A stretch of DNA of 62,424 nucleotides from an uncultured Paraglaciecola sp. (GCF_937123705.1 NZ_CAKZKO010000134.1:1-62424); one strand, 5' to 3'; positions 9,127 through 18,694 are shown, counted from the stretch's first letter. Numbers and translations are program-made. Notes: a model not told the origin generated them from the sequence alone.

Positions 9127-9161
9127 CCCAACAAATGACCGACAGTCGGTCATTAGTTGGG
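9127..9161. promoter_or_regulatory. 35-bp palindromic operator of the TetR-RND operon
   Basis: The core TGACCGACAGTCGGTCA (9136-9152) is a perfect palindrome around A9144. It extends without mismatch to 9134-9154 and, with a single mismatched pair (9133/9155), out to 9127-9161 (CCCAAC ... GTTGGG). It sits just upstream of the tetR start and has the size and symmetry of TetR-family operators. Confidence 0.8.
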
Positions 9162-9290
9162 AGTGTAATTTAAGTCAAATAGAAAATACAATTTTTTTGG
9201 TCTATTTATTAATACCTATGACGCTAAACTGAATTAAGATAGGCCTGTAGGTTTGAATTGAACTGCAAAGTTGTTGCGATGGATGACTAG

Positions 9291-9304
9291 AGGGTAAGTA
9301 CCCT
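9291..9304. repeat. short inverted repeat upstream of parDE
   Basis: AGGGTA-AG-TACCCT is a perfect 14-base inverted repeat about 30 bases before the parD operator palindrome. It may be a second regulatory element; its sequence differs from the downstream palindrome. Confidence 0.35.
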
Positions 9305-9334
9305 TTAGCGCGTACAAATTATTACTCGTTTGTG

Positions 9335-9351
9335 GTAGGATTAAATCCTAC
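9335..9351. promoter_or_regulatory. putative ParD operator palindrome
   Basis: GTAGGATTAAATCCTAC is a perfect 17-base palindrome ending 22 bases before the parD start. Ribbon-helix-helix antitoxins autoregulate by binding such palindromes near their promoter. Confidence 0.6.
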
Positions 9352-9373
9352 TAATTAAGCTTTAGAGAAACTT

Positions 9374-9625
9374 ATGGCAATGGTAAAGAAAAGTATCACA
9401 GTAACTGATACTCAAGATGTTTGGATGCAATCACAGCTTGAAACAGGAAATTACAGTACAGACAGCGAGTTAATTCGTGACGCATTGCGGGAGAAGCAAA
9501 TGCGAATTGACGAGATAAACTATATTCGAGAAAAGTTGATTAGTGCGGAAAATAGTGGGTATAGCCTACAGACGCCTGATGAAATTAGGAATATGGTGAA
9601 AACTCGCTTAAAGAAAGATGTCTGA
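9374..9625 (+). CDS. parD: ParD-family type II antitoxin
   Basis: An 83-residue protein with an N-terminal ribbon-helix-helix DNA-binding fold (KSITVTDTQDVWMQSQLETG, then STDSELIRDALRE) and a polar C-terminal tail that would wrap the toxin. This is the layout of ParD/CopG-type antitoxins. It overlaps the toxin gene by eight bases, the usual arrangement for translational coupling. A perfect palindrome just upstream is the likely autoregulatory site. A second in-frame ATG two codons downstream cannot be excluded as the start. The unit is self-contained, which fits mobility or plasmid/chromosome maintenance. Confidence 0.85.
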   Translation: MAMVKKSITVTDTQDVWMQSQLETGNYSTDSELIRDALREKQMRIDEINYIREKLISAENSGYSLQTPDEIRNMVKTRLKKDV

Positions 9626-9905
9626 TTACTTCTTAAAACTTTCGCTCACAGCACAAAATGATCTTAGCGCTATTTATGAAGAAGGTTTCCTTAACTGGGG
9701 AGAAATACAAGCTGACTTTTATTACGATGGTATAATAAACCACTTCAATACCTTATGTGAAAACCCTTATCTATACCAAAATGTCGATGAAATTCGTCAA
9801 GGTTATAGAAGAAGTGTTTGCGGTAAGCACTCAGTTTATTACAGGGTAATTAATGATACTGTTGAAATTATGGGGCTAGTCAAGCGTCAAAATCGTTACA
9901 ATTAG
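9618..9905 (+). CDS. parE: ParE/RelE-family toxin
   Basis: A 95-residue toxin of the ParE/RelE superfamily. It has the N-terminal helical hairpin (LTAQNDLSAIYEEGFLNWGEIQADFYY) and the C-terminal sheet with the family ending RRSVCGKHSVYYRV...GLVKRQNRYN. ParE members inhibit DNA gyrase, whereas RelE members cleave ribosome-bound mRNA; the antitoxin type and the overall motif favour ParE. It starts within the last codons of parD and is followed directly by a terminator. Confidence 0.85.
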   Translation: MSDYFLKLSLTAQNDLSAIYEEGFLNWGEIQADFYYDGIINHFNTLCENPYLYQNVDEIRQGYRRSVCGKHSVYYRVINDTVEIMGLVKRQNRYN

Positions 9906-9912
9906 CTTAGTT

Positions 9913-9942
9913 CGCCAAACGGCCGGTTTGGCGCGAATTTTT
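9913..9942 (+). terminator. terminator after parE
   Basis: CGCCAAAC and GTTTGGCG form an 8-bp stem with a 5-base loop, followed by CGAATTTTT. It lies eight bases after the toxin stop codon. Confidence 0.75.
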
Positions 9943-10056
9943 CCTTGCAGATGTGACAACCTTGGCGGCTTCAATTCGCTCATTAAAGTCTGAATGGCCA
10001 AGCTAAAACCTTAAAAACTTTACACACTGGATGTCAACTACTGCTGTTTAGTAGGA

Positions 10057-10674
10057 TCACTTATGCCTTTTCCTCAACACACCAACCACATCTGATAAAT
10101 TCAAATCGCTAGCCTGTAGCAATACAATTAGGTGATACAACAAATCAGCAGATTCGTTTTTTAATTCTTCTAAGTCTTTTACAGTGGCGGCTAGAGCGGT
10201 TTCGACCCCTTCTTCTCCTACTTTTTGGGCGATTCGTTTTATGCCTTTGCTGTAGAGGTGTGCGGTGTAGCTAGAGTCGGGATCTGCGCCTTTACGTGAG
10301 GCAATCACAGATTCTAATTCAGAGATAAAACTGATGTCAGCTGATTGGCTATCAGCCCAGCAAGTTTCGGTGCCTTTGTGGCAAGTAGTGCCAACAGGAT
10401 TAACTAAAGCAAGTATCGAATCGTTATCACAATCACTGCTAATTTCCACGAGATTAAGGCTATTGCCAGACTCTTCGCCTTTGGTCCACAAGCGCTGTTT
10501 TGAGCGACTAAAAAATGTCACTAAACCTGTTTCTAAGGTTTTACCTAATGCGTCTTGGTTCATAAACCCTTGCATTAACACTTTGCCGCTTACTGCATTT
10601 TGCACAATACATGGAATAAGGTTATCCATCTTGTCCCAAGCTAAATTTACCACTGTGTCTTTTGTAATAATCAT
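10057..10674 (-). CDS. hisI: bifunctional phosphoribosyl-AMP cyclohydrolase / phosphoribosyl-ATP pyrophosphatase
   Basis: A 205-residue fusion catalysing steps 2 and 3 of histidine synthesis. The N-terminal HisI part has the zinc/Mg site segments SSDCDNDS and [12 protein letters not shown]. The C-terminal HisE part has the MazG-like helices [11 protein letters not shown] and [14 protein letters not shown]. Domain order and length match the enterobacterial hisIE product. It is the last gene of the his operon, one base after hisF, so its translation is coupled to hisF. Confidence 0.97.
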   Translation of the reverse strand: MIITKDTVVNLAWDKMDNLIPCIVQNAVSGKVLMQGFMNQDALGKTLETGLVTFFSRSKQRLWTKGEESGNSLNLVEISSDCDNDSILALVNPVGTTCHKGTETCWADSQSADISFISELESVIASRKGADPDSSYTAHLYSKGIKRIAQKVGEEGVETALAATVKDLEELKNESADLLYHLIVLLQASDLNLSDVVGVLRKRHK

Positions 10675-10675
10675 C

Positions 10676-11449
10676 TTAATCTCTTATGGCTATATTTTGT
10701 TTACGCAAGTATGCCTTCAATTCTGGTATGGGGATAATGCCTTTATGAAACACCGAAGCTGCTAATGCGCCGTCTACATCGGCTTGTTCAAATACATCCT
10801 TAAAGTGAATGCTTTCACCTGCGCCGCCTGAGGCAATTAAAGGTACTTTGCAACTTTGTCTGATTGCCGACAGTTGTTTAATATCGTAGCCCTGACGCAC
10901 ACCATCTTGATTCATGCAGTTAAGCACAATTTCTCCGGCACCTCTTTGTTGCACTTCTTTAATCCAATCGGCGGTTTGCCATGCAGTCACTTGGGTGCGT
11001 GATTCGTCGCCTGTGTATTGATGCACTTGGTATTGTCCGGTTTCTTCATTGAAAAAACTGTCGATGCCCACCACTACACATTGTTGACCGTAAGTATCGT
11101 GTAAACGGGTGATCAGTTCTGGGTCGGCCAAAGCGGGTGAGTTGACGGATATTTTGTCGGCGCCCATTTCTAATATTTTACCGGCGTCTTCGATGGTTTT
11201 GATACCACCGGCTACACAAAATGGGATATCAATGACCTGTGCAATACGGGTGACCCAGCTTTTATCTACCACGCGCTGATCGCTGGATGCTGTGATGTCG
11301 TAAAATACTAACTCATCTGCCCCTTGCTGTGCGTATTGCTGGGCTAAGGGTACAATGTCACCAATGATTTCGTGATTACGAAATTTAACCCCTTTGACTA
11401 CTTTGCCGTCTTTGACATCTAAGCAGGGAATAATACGTCTAGCTAACAT
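10676..11449 (-). CDS. hisF: imidazole glycerol phosphate synthase, cyclase subunit
   Basis: A 257-residue (beta/alpha)8 barrel that uses ammonia from HisH to form imidazole glycerol phosphate and AICAR. The N-terminal [19 protein letters not shown] carries the catalytic Asp of strand 1. VVVGIDSFF contains the second catalytic Asp (strand 5), and phosphate loops such as VAGGIKT and IASGGAGE are present. In the standard his order it would follow hisA directly, but here a branched-chain aminotransferase gene intervenes, six bases upstream of hisF. Confidence 0.97.
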   Translation of the reverse strand: MLARRIIPCLDVKDGKVVKGVKFRNHEIIGDIVPLAQQYAQQGADELVFYDITASSDQRVVDKSWVTRIAQVIDIPFCVAGGIKTIEDAGKILEMGADKISVNSPALADPELITRLHDTYGQQCVVVGIDSFFNEETGQYQVHQYTGDESRTQVTAWQTADWIKEVQQRGAGEIVLNCMNQDGVRQGYDIKQLSAIRQSCKVPLIASGGAGESIHFKDVFEQADVDGALAASVFHKGIIPIPELKAYLRKQNIAIRD

Positions 11450-11455
11450 TAAATA

Positions 11456-12454
11456 TTACCCTACCTTAGTTAACCAGTTGTGTGTGTCGGGTGTTTTGCC
11501 CCACTGAATGTCATTCAATGCTTGGCGTAATTTTTGGGTCGTTGGACCATGCTCACCTGTGCCAACTGGGTACTCTTTGCCGTTGTGAATAAGTGTACCA
11601 ACCGAGGTGAGTACTGCTGCAGTACCAGAAAGGGCGGCTTCAACATTAGGTTTGGCAGCTCTCTCAAGTAATTCGGTAACGCTTAATTGGGTTTCGGTCA
11701 CTTTCATTCCCATATCGGCGGCTAGGGTTAAAATAGAGCCGCGGGTTACACCGTGTAAAAACGAAGAATCTAAGGCTTTGGTAATCACTTCGTTGCCATC
11801 TATAAGTATGAAATTGGCCGCACCGGTTTCTTGTACATCACCATTGGGACAAAATAATATTTGGTCAGCTTGCACATCTTGTTTGGCAGCTAAAATAGGG
11901 CCTAATGCGCTGGCATAGTTGCCACCACTTTTTACCATACCCATATGCGGAGCACAGCGCATGCCTGTTTCGTCTAGTAATAATCTAAGAGGTTTAGCAC
12001 CACCAGAGAAGTAGTCGCCTACAGGGGACGTAAGCACATAAATCATCGAGCTTGCACTGGGCGCGGCGGCTTTACCTATAGCGGCTTCAGTGCCTATGTG
12101 GGTCGGGCGGATATACATTGAGCCGGGAGGCTCTGGAATATCGGCGCTGTATTGTTCTACTATGTCCAATATCATCTGCGAGACTTGCCCTTGGTCTATA
12201 TCAGGCAACGACAATAAACGGCTACTTTGAGCAAAACGGTTGAGGTTTTGATCCATACGAAACACATGAATACTACCATCCGCATGCTTAAAGGCTTTTA
12301 GTCCTTCAAAACAGGTGCTTGAATAATGTAAAACATGGGCACCGGGATGTAACTGGATGCTGTCGGATGCAACAATGTTTGCTGCATTCCACTGATTATT
12401 TTCAAAGCTAGTGTATGCCATCTTGGGCATAAACACTGTTCCAAAAGCCGCCAT
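11456..12454 (-). CDS. branched-chain amino acid aminotransferase embedded in the his operon
   Basis: A 332-residue fold-type IV PLP aminotransferase of the eukaryotic-like/group II BCAT type. It has HYSSTCFEGLKAF near the start, YIRPTHIG, the PLP lysine in GMVKSGGNYAS (about Lys175) and QETGAANFI. Such enzymes transfer amino groups between leucine, isoleucine or valine and 2-oxoglutarate. Its position between hisA (54 bases upstream) and hisF (6 bases downstream), with AGGA before the ATG, implies co-transcription with histidine genes. This is not part of the canonical his operon. The nearby hisC already supplies histidinol-phosphate aminotransferase, so this enzyme is probably not needed for histidine itself. 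Confidence 0.93.
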   Translation of the reverse strand: MAAFGTVFMPKMAYTSFENNQWNAANIVASDSIQLHPGAHVLHYSSTCFEGLKAFKHADGSIHVFRMDQNLNRFAQSSRLLSLPDIDQGQVSQMILDIVEQYSADIPEPPGSMYIRPTHIGTEAAIGKAAAPSASSMIYVLTSPVGDYFSGGAKPLRLLLDETGMRCAPHMGMVKSGGNYASALGPILAAKQDVQADQILFCPNGDVQETGAANFILIDGNEVITKALDSSFLHGVTRGSILTLAADMGMKVTETQLSVTELLERAAKPNVEAALSGTAAVLTSVGTLIHNGKEYPVGTGEHGPTTQKLRQALNDIQWGKTPDTHNWLTKVG

Positions 12455-12508
12455 GATAATTTCCTAATTTGTTGTTTTTAAAGTGCTTACTAATATAATT
12501 TGTGCTGA

Positions 12509-13249
12509 TTATATACCGCTGTTCCAACACGCAATGGCTTGCTCTACGGTAAATTTACCTTCTAGTAGTGCGCGTCCTAAAATCACGCCACTGACGTTAG
12601 TCGGTTTAAGTATGGCTATATCATCCAGATTACCAATACCACCAGAGGCTTGCCAACCTACAGTTGGAAATTGTTCGGTCATCTGGGTGTAAAGTTGATG
12701 ATTCGCGCCTTGCAAAGTGCCGTCACGGCTGATGTCGGTACATAACACGTGTTTAGCGCCCACTGATAATAAGTCTTCGAGCAAGGCTTCAATCGACACG
12801 CCTGAATTTTCTTGCCAGCCGTGGGTTGCGATAAACTTATTCCCCGACTCGTCAATGTTTATATCTAAAGCTAACACTATGGCATCGGCACCGTATTTAG
12901 TTATCCAGCCTTTCACCAGCTCTGGCTCTTTTACTGCCAACGAGCCTATCACCACACGTTTAACGCCAATATTTAAAAGTTGCGCTACGTCTGCTTCGCT
13001 ACGAATGCCACCGCCTGCTTGAAAGTCCATACGGTTGGTGGCAACCATTTTACCTATCAAGTCGAGTTGGCGTTTACTGGTGTTTTTAGCGCCCGTTAAA
13101 TCAACTATGTGTAACCATTTTGCACCTTGATCGGCGTAGCTGTTAACCACATCAATAGGGTCGAGTTTATATTCGGTTTTCTGCTCATAGTCGCCTTGGT
13201 ATAAACGTACGACTGAGCCATCTATTAAATCAATTGCTGGGATGATCAT
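12509..13249 (-). CDS. hisA: ProFAR isomerase (HisA)
   Basis: A 246-residue (beta/alpha)8 barrel that isomerises ProFAR to PRFAR, step 4 of histidine synthesis. It has the strand-1 motif [21 protein letters not shown] with the catalytic Asp8, the second Asp in [10 protein letters not shown], and phosphate loops QAGGGIR and QASGGIGN. It follows hisH by 25 bases and is followed, after 54 bases, by the aminotransferase gene that breaks the usual hisA-hisF adjacency. Confidence 0.97.
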   Translation of the reverse strand: MIIPAIDLIDGSVVRLYQGDYEQKTEYKLDPIDVVNSYADQGAKWLHIVDLTGAKNTSKRQLDLIGKMVATNRMDFQAGGGIRSEADVAQLLNIGVKRVVIGSLAVKEPELVKGWITKYGADAIVLALDINIDESGNKFIATHGWQENSGVSIEALLEDLLSVGAKHVLCTDISRDGTLQGANHQLYTQMTEQFPTVGWQASGGIGNLDDIAILKPTNVSGVILGRALLEGKFTVEQAIACWNSGI

Positions 13250-13274
13250 GAGTAACCTTGTTAATCTCTTGGTC

Positions 13275-13880
13275 TTATAATTCGATAAAGTTTTTCAAAA
13301 GTTGTGCACCCGCATCGCTGGAACGCTCAGGGTGAAATTGCACCCCAAAAAAGTTGTCCTTGTGAAGCGCCGCAGAAAAGTCCATACCATATTGGCAACT
13401 GGCCATTGTGAATTCTGAAACCGCCACCGCAAAGCTGTGCACAAAATAAAAGTAGCTACCGCTGTCTAGGCCTTTAAATAATGGTGCACCGGCAACTGGG
13501 GTAATGGTATTCCAGCCCATGTGCGGTAAACGTAAAGCACCTACTTGCATACGCTGCACTTGCCCGGGTATAAGACCTAAACAAGGTGTATTACCGCTTA
13601 GACTCTCTTGGGATGATTCAACCATCAACTGCATGCCTAAACAAATGCCTAATACCGGCTGAGTTAAGCCTTGAATACAATTGCTAAGTTGTTTCCTCTC
13701 TATGCTTGCCATCGCTGTATGAGCACTGCCTACACCAGGTAAAAATACCTTGTCGGCTTGTTGAATGACCGCTAAATCATCACTCACTGTGACTTTTTGG
13801 CCTAAACGTTCAAGGGCAAATTTCACCGATGAAATATTCGCGCAGCCGGTATTCACAATGACTATTTGTTGAGCCGCCAT
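13275..13880 (-). CDS. hisH: imidazole glycerol phosphate synthase, glutaminase subunit
   Basis: A 201-residue class I glutamine amidotransferase that delivers ammonia to HisF. The nucleophile is the Cys in [10 protein letters not shown], and the His-Glu pair is in QFHPERSSD. It starts two bases after hisB ends, so translation is probably coupled. HisH and HisF act as a heterodimer despite being separated here by hisA and the aminotransferase gene. Confidence 0.97.
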   Translation of the reverse strand: MAAQQIVIVNTGCANISSVKFALERLGQKVTVSDDLAVIQQADKVFLPGVGSAHTAMASIERKQLSNCIQGLTQPVLGICLGMQLMVESSQESLSGNTPCLGLIPGQVQRMQVGALRLPHMGWNTITPVAGAPLFKGLDSGSYFYFVHSFAVAVSEFTMASCQYGMDFSAALHKDNFFGVQFHPERSSDAGAQLLKNFIEL

Positions 13881-13882
13881 AT

Positions 13883-14953
13883 TTACAGTGCACCTTTTGA
13901 GCTAGGTAAGGCTTCACCTTGTTTATGAATGGCTTGGCGTAAGGCGCGGCCAAATACTTTAAATAAGCTCTCAACTTGGTGGTGAGCGTTGCCTTCGGTG
14001 GTAGAAAGGTGCAACGACAACCCCATAGATTGTGCTAAAGAATAGAAAAAATGTGGCACCATTTCGGTGGCCATGTCGCCCACTTGTTCGCGGCTAAATT
14101 CAGCTTCAAACTTAAGATGCGGTCGGTTAGAAATATCTAAAATACACTCGGCGCGGCATTCATCCATTGGTAAGGCAAAACCAAAGCGGCCTATGCCTCG
14201 TTTATCGCCTAAGGCTTTTTTAAGGGCATCGCCTAACGCAAGGGCGGTGTCTTCAACGCTGTGGTGGTCGTCTATGTGTAAATCGCCGTCTACTTTTAAG
14301 GTAAGTTCAAAGCCGCCATGGGTGGCAATTTGATCCAGCATATGATCAAAAAAGCCAAGGCCAGTCTCGATAGTTGACTTAGCACTTGAGTCCAAATCTA
14401 CCGTCACATGAATATCGGTTTCTGAGGTTTTACGCACCACAGAGGCAACGCGGCTTGAGGCCAATAATTGTTTTTCAATCTGCTGCCAATTTAAGTTTTC
14501 GCGATCATATTGGATCCCGACTATGCCCATATTTTGTGCTAGTTGCATATCGGTTTCACGATCGCCAATCACAAAAGAGCGGGTAAAATCGACTTTGCCT
14601 TGTTGCAAGTAGTCTTTGACTAAACCGAGTTTAGGTTTACGGCAACTGCAGTTGTCGGCGTCGAAATGTGGGCAAATCAATACCTCATCAAACAGTACAC
14701 CTTGGCTTGAAAAAATATCCATCATTTTATCGTGGGCTAAGTCAAAATCAGTTTGCGGAAAACTAGCTGTGCCTAGGCCGTCTTGATTCGACACCATCAC
14801 TAAACGAAACCCACTTTGCTGTAGCTTTAAAAGTACCGGGATCACTTGTGGTTCGAACACCAATTTATCGAGGTTATCTAATTGTTTGTCGATGGCCGGC
14901 TCTTCAACTAAAGTGCCGTCACGATCGATAAAAAGAATGGCTTGTTGGCTCAT
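13883..14953 (-). CDS. hisB: bifunctional histidinol-phosphatase / imidazoleglycerol-phosphate dehydratase
   Basis: A 356-residue fusion. Residues 1-165 are a HAD phosphatase with FIDRDGTL and zinc-binding cysteines in [15 protein letters not shown]. Residues about 170-356 are the dehydratase, with Mn-binding histidine motifs [24 protein letters not shown] and [13 protein letters not shown]. The fused form is typical of gammaproteobacteria. Its start overlaps the hisC stop by four bases. Confidence 0.97.
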   Translation of the reverse strand: MSQQAILFIDRDGTLVEEPAIDKQLDNLDKLVFEPQVIPVLLKLQQSGFRLVMVSNQDGLGTASFPQTDFDLAHDKMMDIFSSQGVLFDEVLICPHFDADNCSCRKPKLGLVKDYLQQGKVDFTRSFVIGDRETDMQLAQNMGIVGIQYDRENLNWQQIEKQLLASSRVASVVRKTSETDIHVTVDLDSSAKSTIETGLGFFDHMLDQIATHGGFELTLKVDGDLHIDDHHSVEDTALALGDALKKALGDKRGIGRFGFALPMDECRAECILDISNRPHLKFEAEFSREQVGDMATEMVPHFFYSLAQSMGLSLHLSTTEGNAHHQVESLFKVFGRALRQAIHKQGEALPSSKGAL

Positions 14954-16047
14954 GCTGTTTGTTCCTGCTGCGAGAAAAAGCTTGCCATTAAGGCCAGCAA
15001 TTTTTCATTTTGTTGTTGAGTACCCAGAGAAATACGAAGGCAATTTTCTAAGTTATGTTGTTTAGATTGATCGCGAATAAGTACCGAGTTAGCCACTAAA
15101 AAGTCCATCAATGCTTGCTTTAGAGGGTGTCTGAATAAAATAAAATTAGCTTTGTCATCGCCTATCAATTCTAATTCTGGAAACTGTAATAATTGTTGCT
15201 TTAGTTGCTGTTTTTGAATGCCCAAATACTCTACTTGCTGTGTCATTTGTTGTAACCCGCTGTTACTCAGCGCTTGAGCAGCTATTTGTGCCACAGGCTC
15301 GGGCACAGGGTAGGGCGCAATCACTTTCATAATATTGTGGATCACCTCGCTATTCGCCAAGGTAAAACCACAACGTAGCCCCGCCAATGCAAAAGCTTTA
15401 GATAGTGTGCGCAATACCACTAAGTTAGGGTAATTTGCCAGTTCAGGCGCCCAAGTATTTTGTGCATCAAATTCAATATAAGCTTCATCAACCACTACTA
15501 AGGCCGAATCGGCGAAATGGGTTAACACTTGTTGTAATTGTTCTTTGTCTACGGAAGTTCCAGTGGGATTATTCGGTGAACAAATAAATACTAAGTTGAC
15601 TTGGCCTTGAAAACTTTTAATGGTCTCAAGATTTAAACTAAAGTCGTTATTTAACGGTGCTTTTTCGATAGCTACATTGCAGGTTTCGGCACTAATGGCG
15701 TACATACCGTATGTCGGCGGACAAATTAAGATTTTGTCCTTGCCTGGCGTGCAAAAGGTGCGAATAAGTAGTTCAATTCCTTCGTCTGCACCACGGCTAA
15801 TAAGTAATTGATTGTTTTGCACGCCCGCATATTCAGCGTAAGGCAATAAAACGCTCGGTGGTTGGCAATCGGGGTATCGATTTAAGTGGTCGCTATCAAT
15901 ACTGTAGTCATTGGCAAAAGGGGACTCATTAGCATTTAGCCAAGTTTCGCTGTTACTGTCGCCACCTGCAAAAATTCGTCTTGCTGATTCGTAAGGTTTT
16001 AACGCTTTTAAGTTTTCAGCAACCAATTTATCGATTAAAGCGCTCAT
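14950..16047 (-). CDS. hisC: histidinol-phosphate aminotransferase
   Basis: A 365-residue fold-type I PLP aminotransferase that converts imidazole acetol phosphate and glutamate to histidinol phosphate. Key segments are the substrate loop [17 protein letters not shown], and the PLP lysine in [16 protein letters not shown]. It overlaps hisD upstream and hisB downstream by four bases each, a tight translational chain within the operon. Confidence 0.96.
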   Translation of the reverse strand: MSALIDKLVAENLKALKPYESARRIFAGGDSNSETWLNANESPFANDYSIDSDHLNRYPDCQPPSVLLPYAEYAGVQNNQLLISRGADEGIELLIRTFCTPGKDKILICPPTYGMYAISAETCNVAIEKAPLNNDFSLNLETIKSFQGQVNLVFICSPNNPTGTSVDKEQLQQVLTHFADSALVVVDEAYIEFDAQNTWAPELANYPNLVVLRTLSKAFALAGLRCGFTLANSEVIHNIMKVIAPYPVPEPVAQIAAQALSNSGLQQMTQQVEYLGIQKQQLKQQLLQFPELELIGDDKANFILFRHPLKQALMDFLVANSVLIRDQSKQHNLENCLRISLGTQQQNEKLLALMASFFSQQEQTA

Positions 16048-17354
16048 GACATACTACCTTGGGTTTGCTTGGCATCGAGTCTTAATTTCACCGCTTGTTT
16101 GTGAGCGTCTAAGCCCTCAGCATCTGCCAAATCCATAATGGCATTACCGATGTTTTGTAAGCCTTGGTAACTGAGCTGTTGCACAGTGTAACGGCGCATA
16201 AAGTCGGCTAAACCTAAGCTTGAATAATTGCGGGCATAACCATAAGTGGGTAAAACATGGTTGGTGCCACTGGCATAATCACCGGCTGATTCGGGTGACC
16301 ACTGTCCAACAAATATTGAGCCAGCGTTAGTGAGCTTATCTAAGCTGTCACGGGCATTTTTGATTTGTACAATTAAGTGTTCCGGCGCATAACTATTACT
16401 GACTTCAAAGGCTTGTTCTAAGCTGTCGGTCAGGATATAACGGCTGTTTTGAATGGCCTGTTCGGCAATCTCTTTTCTGCTTAATTGGGTCAACTGTAAG
16501 GAGACTTGCAGCTTAACCTCATCAATTAGTTCACTGCTATTAGAAATTAAAACCGCTTGTGAGTCGGTGCCGTGCTCTGCTTGAGATAATAAATCGGCAG
16601 CCACAAACACCGGATTGGCTTGGGTATCGGCAATCACCAACACTTCAGATGGACCTGCTGGCATATCAATGGCAGGGCCTGCTGGAATACGACTTACCTG
16701 TTGTTTGGCTTCGGTCACATAACTATTGCCGGGACCAAAAATTTTATCGACTTTAGGTATGCTTTCGGTGCCTAATGCTAAAGCGGCAATCGCCTGCGCA
16801 CCGCCTACTAGGTAAATTTCGTCGATGCCACATAAACTGGCTGCATAGCGAATTTCAACGGCTATTTGCCCTTCTTTGTTGGGGGGCGTACATAGCACTT
16901 TGCGTGGGCAACCTGCTACTTGAGCCGTTGCGCCCAGCATTAATACGGTTGACGGTAACGGCGCTGTGCCACCTGGGATATACAATCCTACCGATGCTAA
17001 TGGTGCGTGTTTAAGTTCGCACACTACGCCGGGCGTGGTTTCCACTTCGACATCTTCTGGGTATTGCGCTTGGTGAAATGCCTTAATATTGGCATAGGCT
17101 TGATCTATGGCCCATTTCACTTCGGGCTTTAACTCGCTAGCAAAACTACCTAAAGAACTATCACTAAAACGTAATCCATCCAATTTTGCGCCATCAAATC
17201 GTTCAGTCAATTGCAACAAAGCAGCATCACCTTGTTGCTTAACCTGCTGAATAATACCGGCAACAGTATCGCTCAACGCTTGGCTATCGGCGAGTGCAGG
17301 TCTACTTAACAGCTCGGCTTGTTGTTTTGGGGTCAATTTTGGCCAATTTTGCAT
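16044..17354 (-). CDS. hisD: histidinol dehydrogenase
   Basis: A 436-residue zinc- and NAD-dependent enzyme that performs the last two steps, from histidinol to histidine. Visible family motifs are YIPGGTAPLPSTVLM, the signature around IDMPAGPSEVLVIAD, LLSQAEHGTDSQ, and ASGTNHVLPTYGYAR. Length matches E. coli HisD. It begins 39 bases after hisG. Confidence 0.97.
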   Translation of the reverse strand: MQNWPKLTPKQQAELLSRPALADSQALSDTVAGIIQQVKQQGDAALLQLTERFDGAKLDGLRFSDSSLGSFASELKPEVKWAIDQAYANIKAFHQAQYPEDVEVETTPGVVCELKHAPLASVGLYIPGGTAPLPSTVLMLGATAQVAGCPRKVLCTPPNKEGQIAVEIRYAASLCGIDEIYLVGGAQAIAALALGTESIPKVDKIFGPGNSYVTEAKQQVSRIPAGPAIDMPAGPSEVLVIADTQANPVFVAADLLSQAEHGTDSQAVLISNSSELIDEVKLQVSLQLTQLSRKEIAEQAIQNSRYILTDSLEQAFEVSNSYAPEHLIVQIKNARDSLDKLTNAGSIFVGQWSPESAGDYASGTNHVLPTYGYARNYSSLGLADFMRRYTVQQLSYQGLQNIGNAIMDLADAEGLDAHKQAVKLRLDAKQTQGSMS

Positions 17355-17393
17355 GACGGAACTTTGCCTCTACTTACTTGTGCTTTTTTGTCG

Positions 17394-18293
17394 TTAAGAC
17401 ATCATTTTTTCAATTGGCATCACTAGGATTGAACTACAACCCAAAGCCTTAAGTTTTTCCATGGTTTCCCAAAATAGAGTTTCAGGGCTTACTACATGGA
17501 TGGCAACTGTATCGTCGTTACCCGCAAGAGGCAGTACAGTAGGGTTTTCTGAGCCTGGTAGTAAACTTTTGACTTGTTCCAAATAGGCTTTAGGCGCGTG
17601 AAGCATGATGTATTTACTTTCTTTGGCCTGGGTTACACCATCCATACGTGGCAACATTTTGCTGATAAGAGCTTGTTTGGCTGCTGGCATCTCGCCGCCG
17701 CGTTGAATAAATACTGCTTTGGAGACAAATATTTCGTCGGCTTCTTGTAAACCATTGGCTTCAAGCGTGGCACCGGTAGACACTAAGTCACAGATTGCAT
17801 CGGCCACACCGGCTCGAGGGGCAACTTCAACCGAGCCTGTTAACATCACAGTGCTGGCATTAATGTTCTTTTCTTTGAAAAAACGTTCAAGTAAATAAGG
17901 GTAAGTGGTAGCGACCTTTTTACCTTCTAAAGATTGCACCCCTTGGTAATCCATTTCGTTTGGCACCGCAAGAGACAAACGGCAACCACCGTAATCTAAA
18001 CGTCTTAACTCTGTGTATTCAGCTTGTTTACCGGCGGCTTGACGCTCAAGCATTTTTTCTTCGAGTTCGTTTTGACCAATAAAGCCTAAATCAACCGCAC
18101 CATCCATGACTAAACCGGGAATGTCGTCGTCACGTACTAACAATAAATCGATAGGTTGATTGGTAGAATGTGCAATCAACAAACGATCACGAATTTGTAG
18201 TTTAATGCCAATGGCCTTTAATAACGCGATACTGTCGTCGCTTAAACGGCCCTTTTTTTGTACGGCTATACGAAGTCTGTTGCTATCACTCAT
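17394..18293 (-). CDS. hisG: ATP phosphoribosyltransferase, long form
   Basis: A 299-residue first enzyme of histidine synthesis; it joins ATP and PRPP and is feedback-inhibited by histidine. The N terminus [12 protein letters not shown], the catalytic strand region [18 protein letters not shown] and the C-terminal ACT-like regulatory domain ([21 protein letters not shown]) identify the long form that does not need HisZ. I start at the ATG at 18293, which gives the same length as E. coli HisG. An in-frame TTG at 18305 directly abuts the AGGA sequence and cannot use it. Expression is governed by the hisL attenuator upstream. Confidence 0.97.
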   Translation of the reverse strand: MSDSNRLRIAVQKKGRLSDDSIALLKAIGIKLQIRDRLLIAHSTNQPIDLLLVRDDDIPGLVMDGAVDLGFIGQNELEEKMLERQAAGKQAEYTELRRLDYGGCRLSLAVPNEMDYQGVQSLEGKKVATTYPYLLERFFKEKNINASTVMLTGSVEVAPRAGVADAICDLVSTGATLEANGLQEADEIFVSKAVFIQRGGEMPAAKQALISKMLPRMDGVTQAKESKYIMLHAPKAYLEQVKSLLPGSENPTVLPLAGNDDTVAIHVVSPETLFWETMEKLKALGCSSILVMPIEKMMS

Positions 18294-18351
18294 GTTAGTT
18301 TTCAATCCTATTTTAATATTTATCGCTTAAGCAGCTGATTAAGCTCCAAAA

Positions 18352-18384
18352 GAAAAACCCCCGAAAGATGCCTTCCGAGGGTTT
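18352..18384 (-). terminator. his operon attenuator (rho-independent terminator)
   Basis: On the minus strand AAACCCTCG pairs with CGGGGGTTT, extended inward by GAAG/CTTT around a 4-base loop and followed by TTTTTCTTTT. It lies between the His-rich leader ORF and hisG. That is the position of the terminator in his attenuation. Confidence 0.88.
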
Positions 18385-18395
18385 AGAGTGTGTCT

Positions 18396-18480
18396 GCGCC
18401 GCTAGAAGGTTCCAATAGACCTTCCAGCAAATACCTGAAAGGTTATGCTATATGATGATGGACGACTGCTTTCAGGGTAT
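18396..18480 (-). promoter_or_regulatory. his leader pause/antiterminator region
   Basis: On the minus strand, CCCTGAAAG inside the leader ORF can pair with CTTTCAGG just after its stop codon (a pause hairpin). Further on, GGAAGGT can pair with ACCTTCT to form a second hairpin before the terminator. Mutually exclusive foldings of this kind are the basis of translation-coupled attenuation. The exact antiterminator was not modelled. Confidence 0.6.
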
Positions 18481-18487
18481 TGTTCAT
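18443..18487 (-). CDS. hisL: his operon leader peptide
   Basis: A 14-codon ORF, MNNTLKAVVHHHIA, with three consecutive histidine codons near its end. It is placed about 60 bases before the attenuator terminator and 150 bases before hisG. A ribosome stalling at the CAT codons when charged tRNA-His is scarce would disrupt the pause hairpin and favour readthrough. The His run is shorter than the seven codons of E. coli HisL. Confidence 0.85.
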   Translation of the reverse strand: MNNTLKAVVHHHIA

Positions 18488-18530
18488 AATATTTTGGACT
18501 CGATAAAATCACTGCGCTTCAATGGCGCAT

Positions 18531-18559
18531 ACATTATTCAATCGGCCCGATTAATGCAA
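18531..18559 (-). promoter_or_regulatory. putative his operon promoter
   Basis: On the minus strand TTGCAT and TAATGT are separated by 17 bases, with predicted transcription start near 18524, about 37 bases before hisL. The spacer contains an inverted repeat, AATCGG-G-CCGATT (18540-18552). The hexamers match consensus only moderately. Confidence 0.4.
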
Positions 18560-18694
18560 GACTATTTAAGAACAAATCAGCGGTTTTCTTACAATTTTAT
18601 TAACTATGTTAGTCTAGAATCTCATGGTTGAATGTTTTATGAACAAAGTTGTCAAAATAACTGTGAACTCTTATTGGCCAAGTAGGAATAAATA

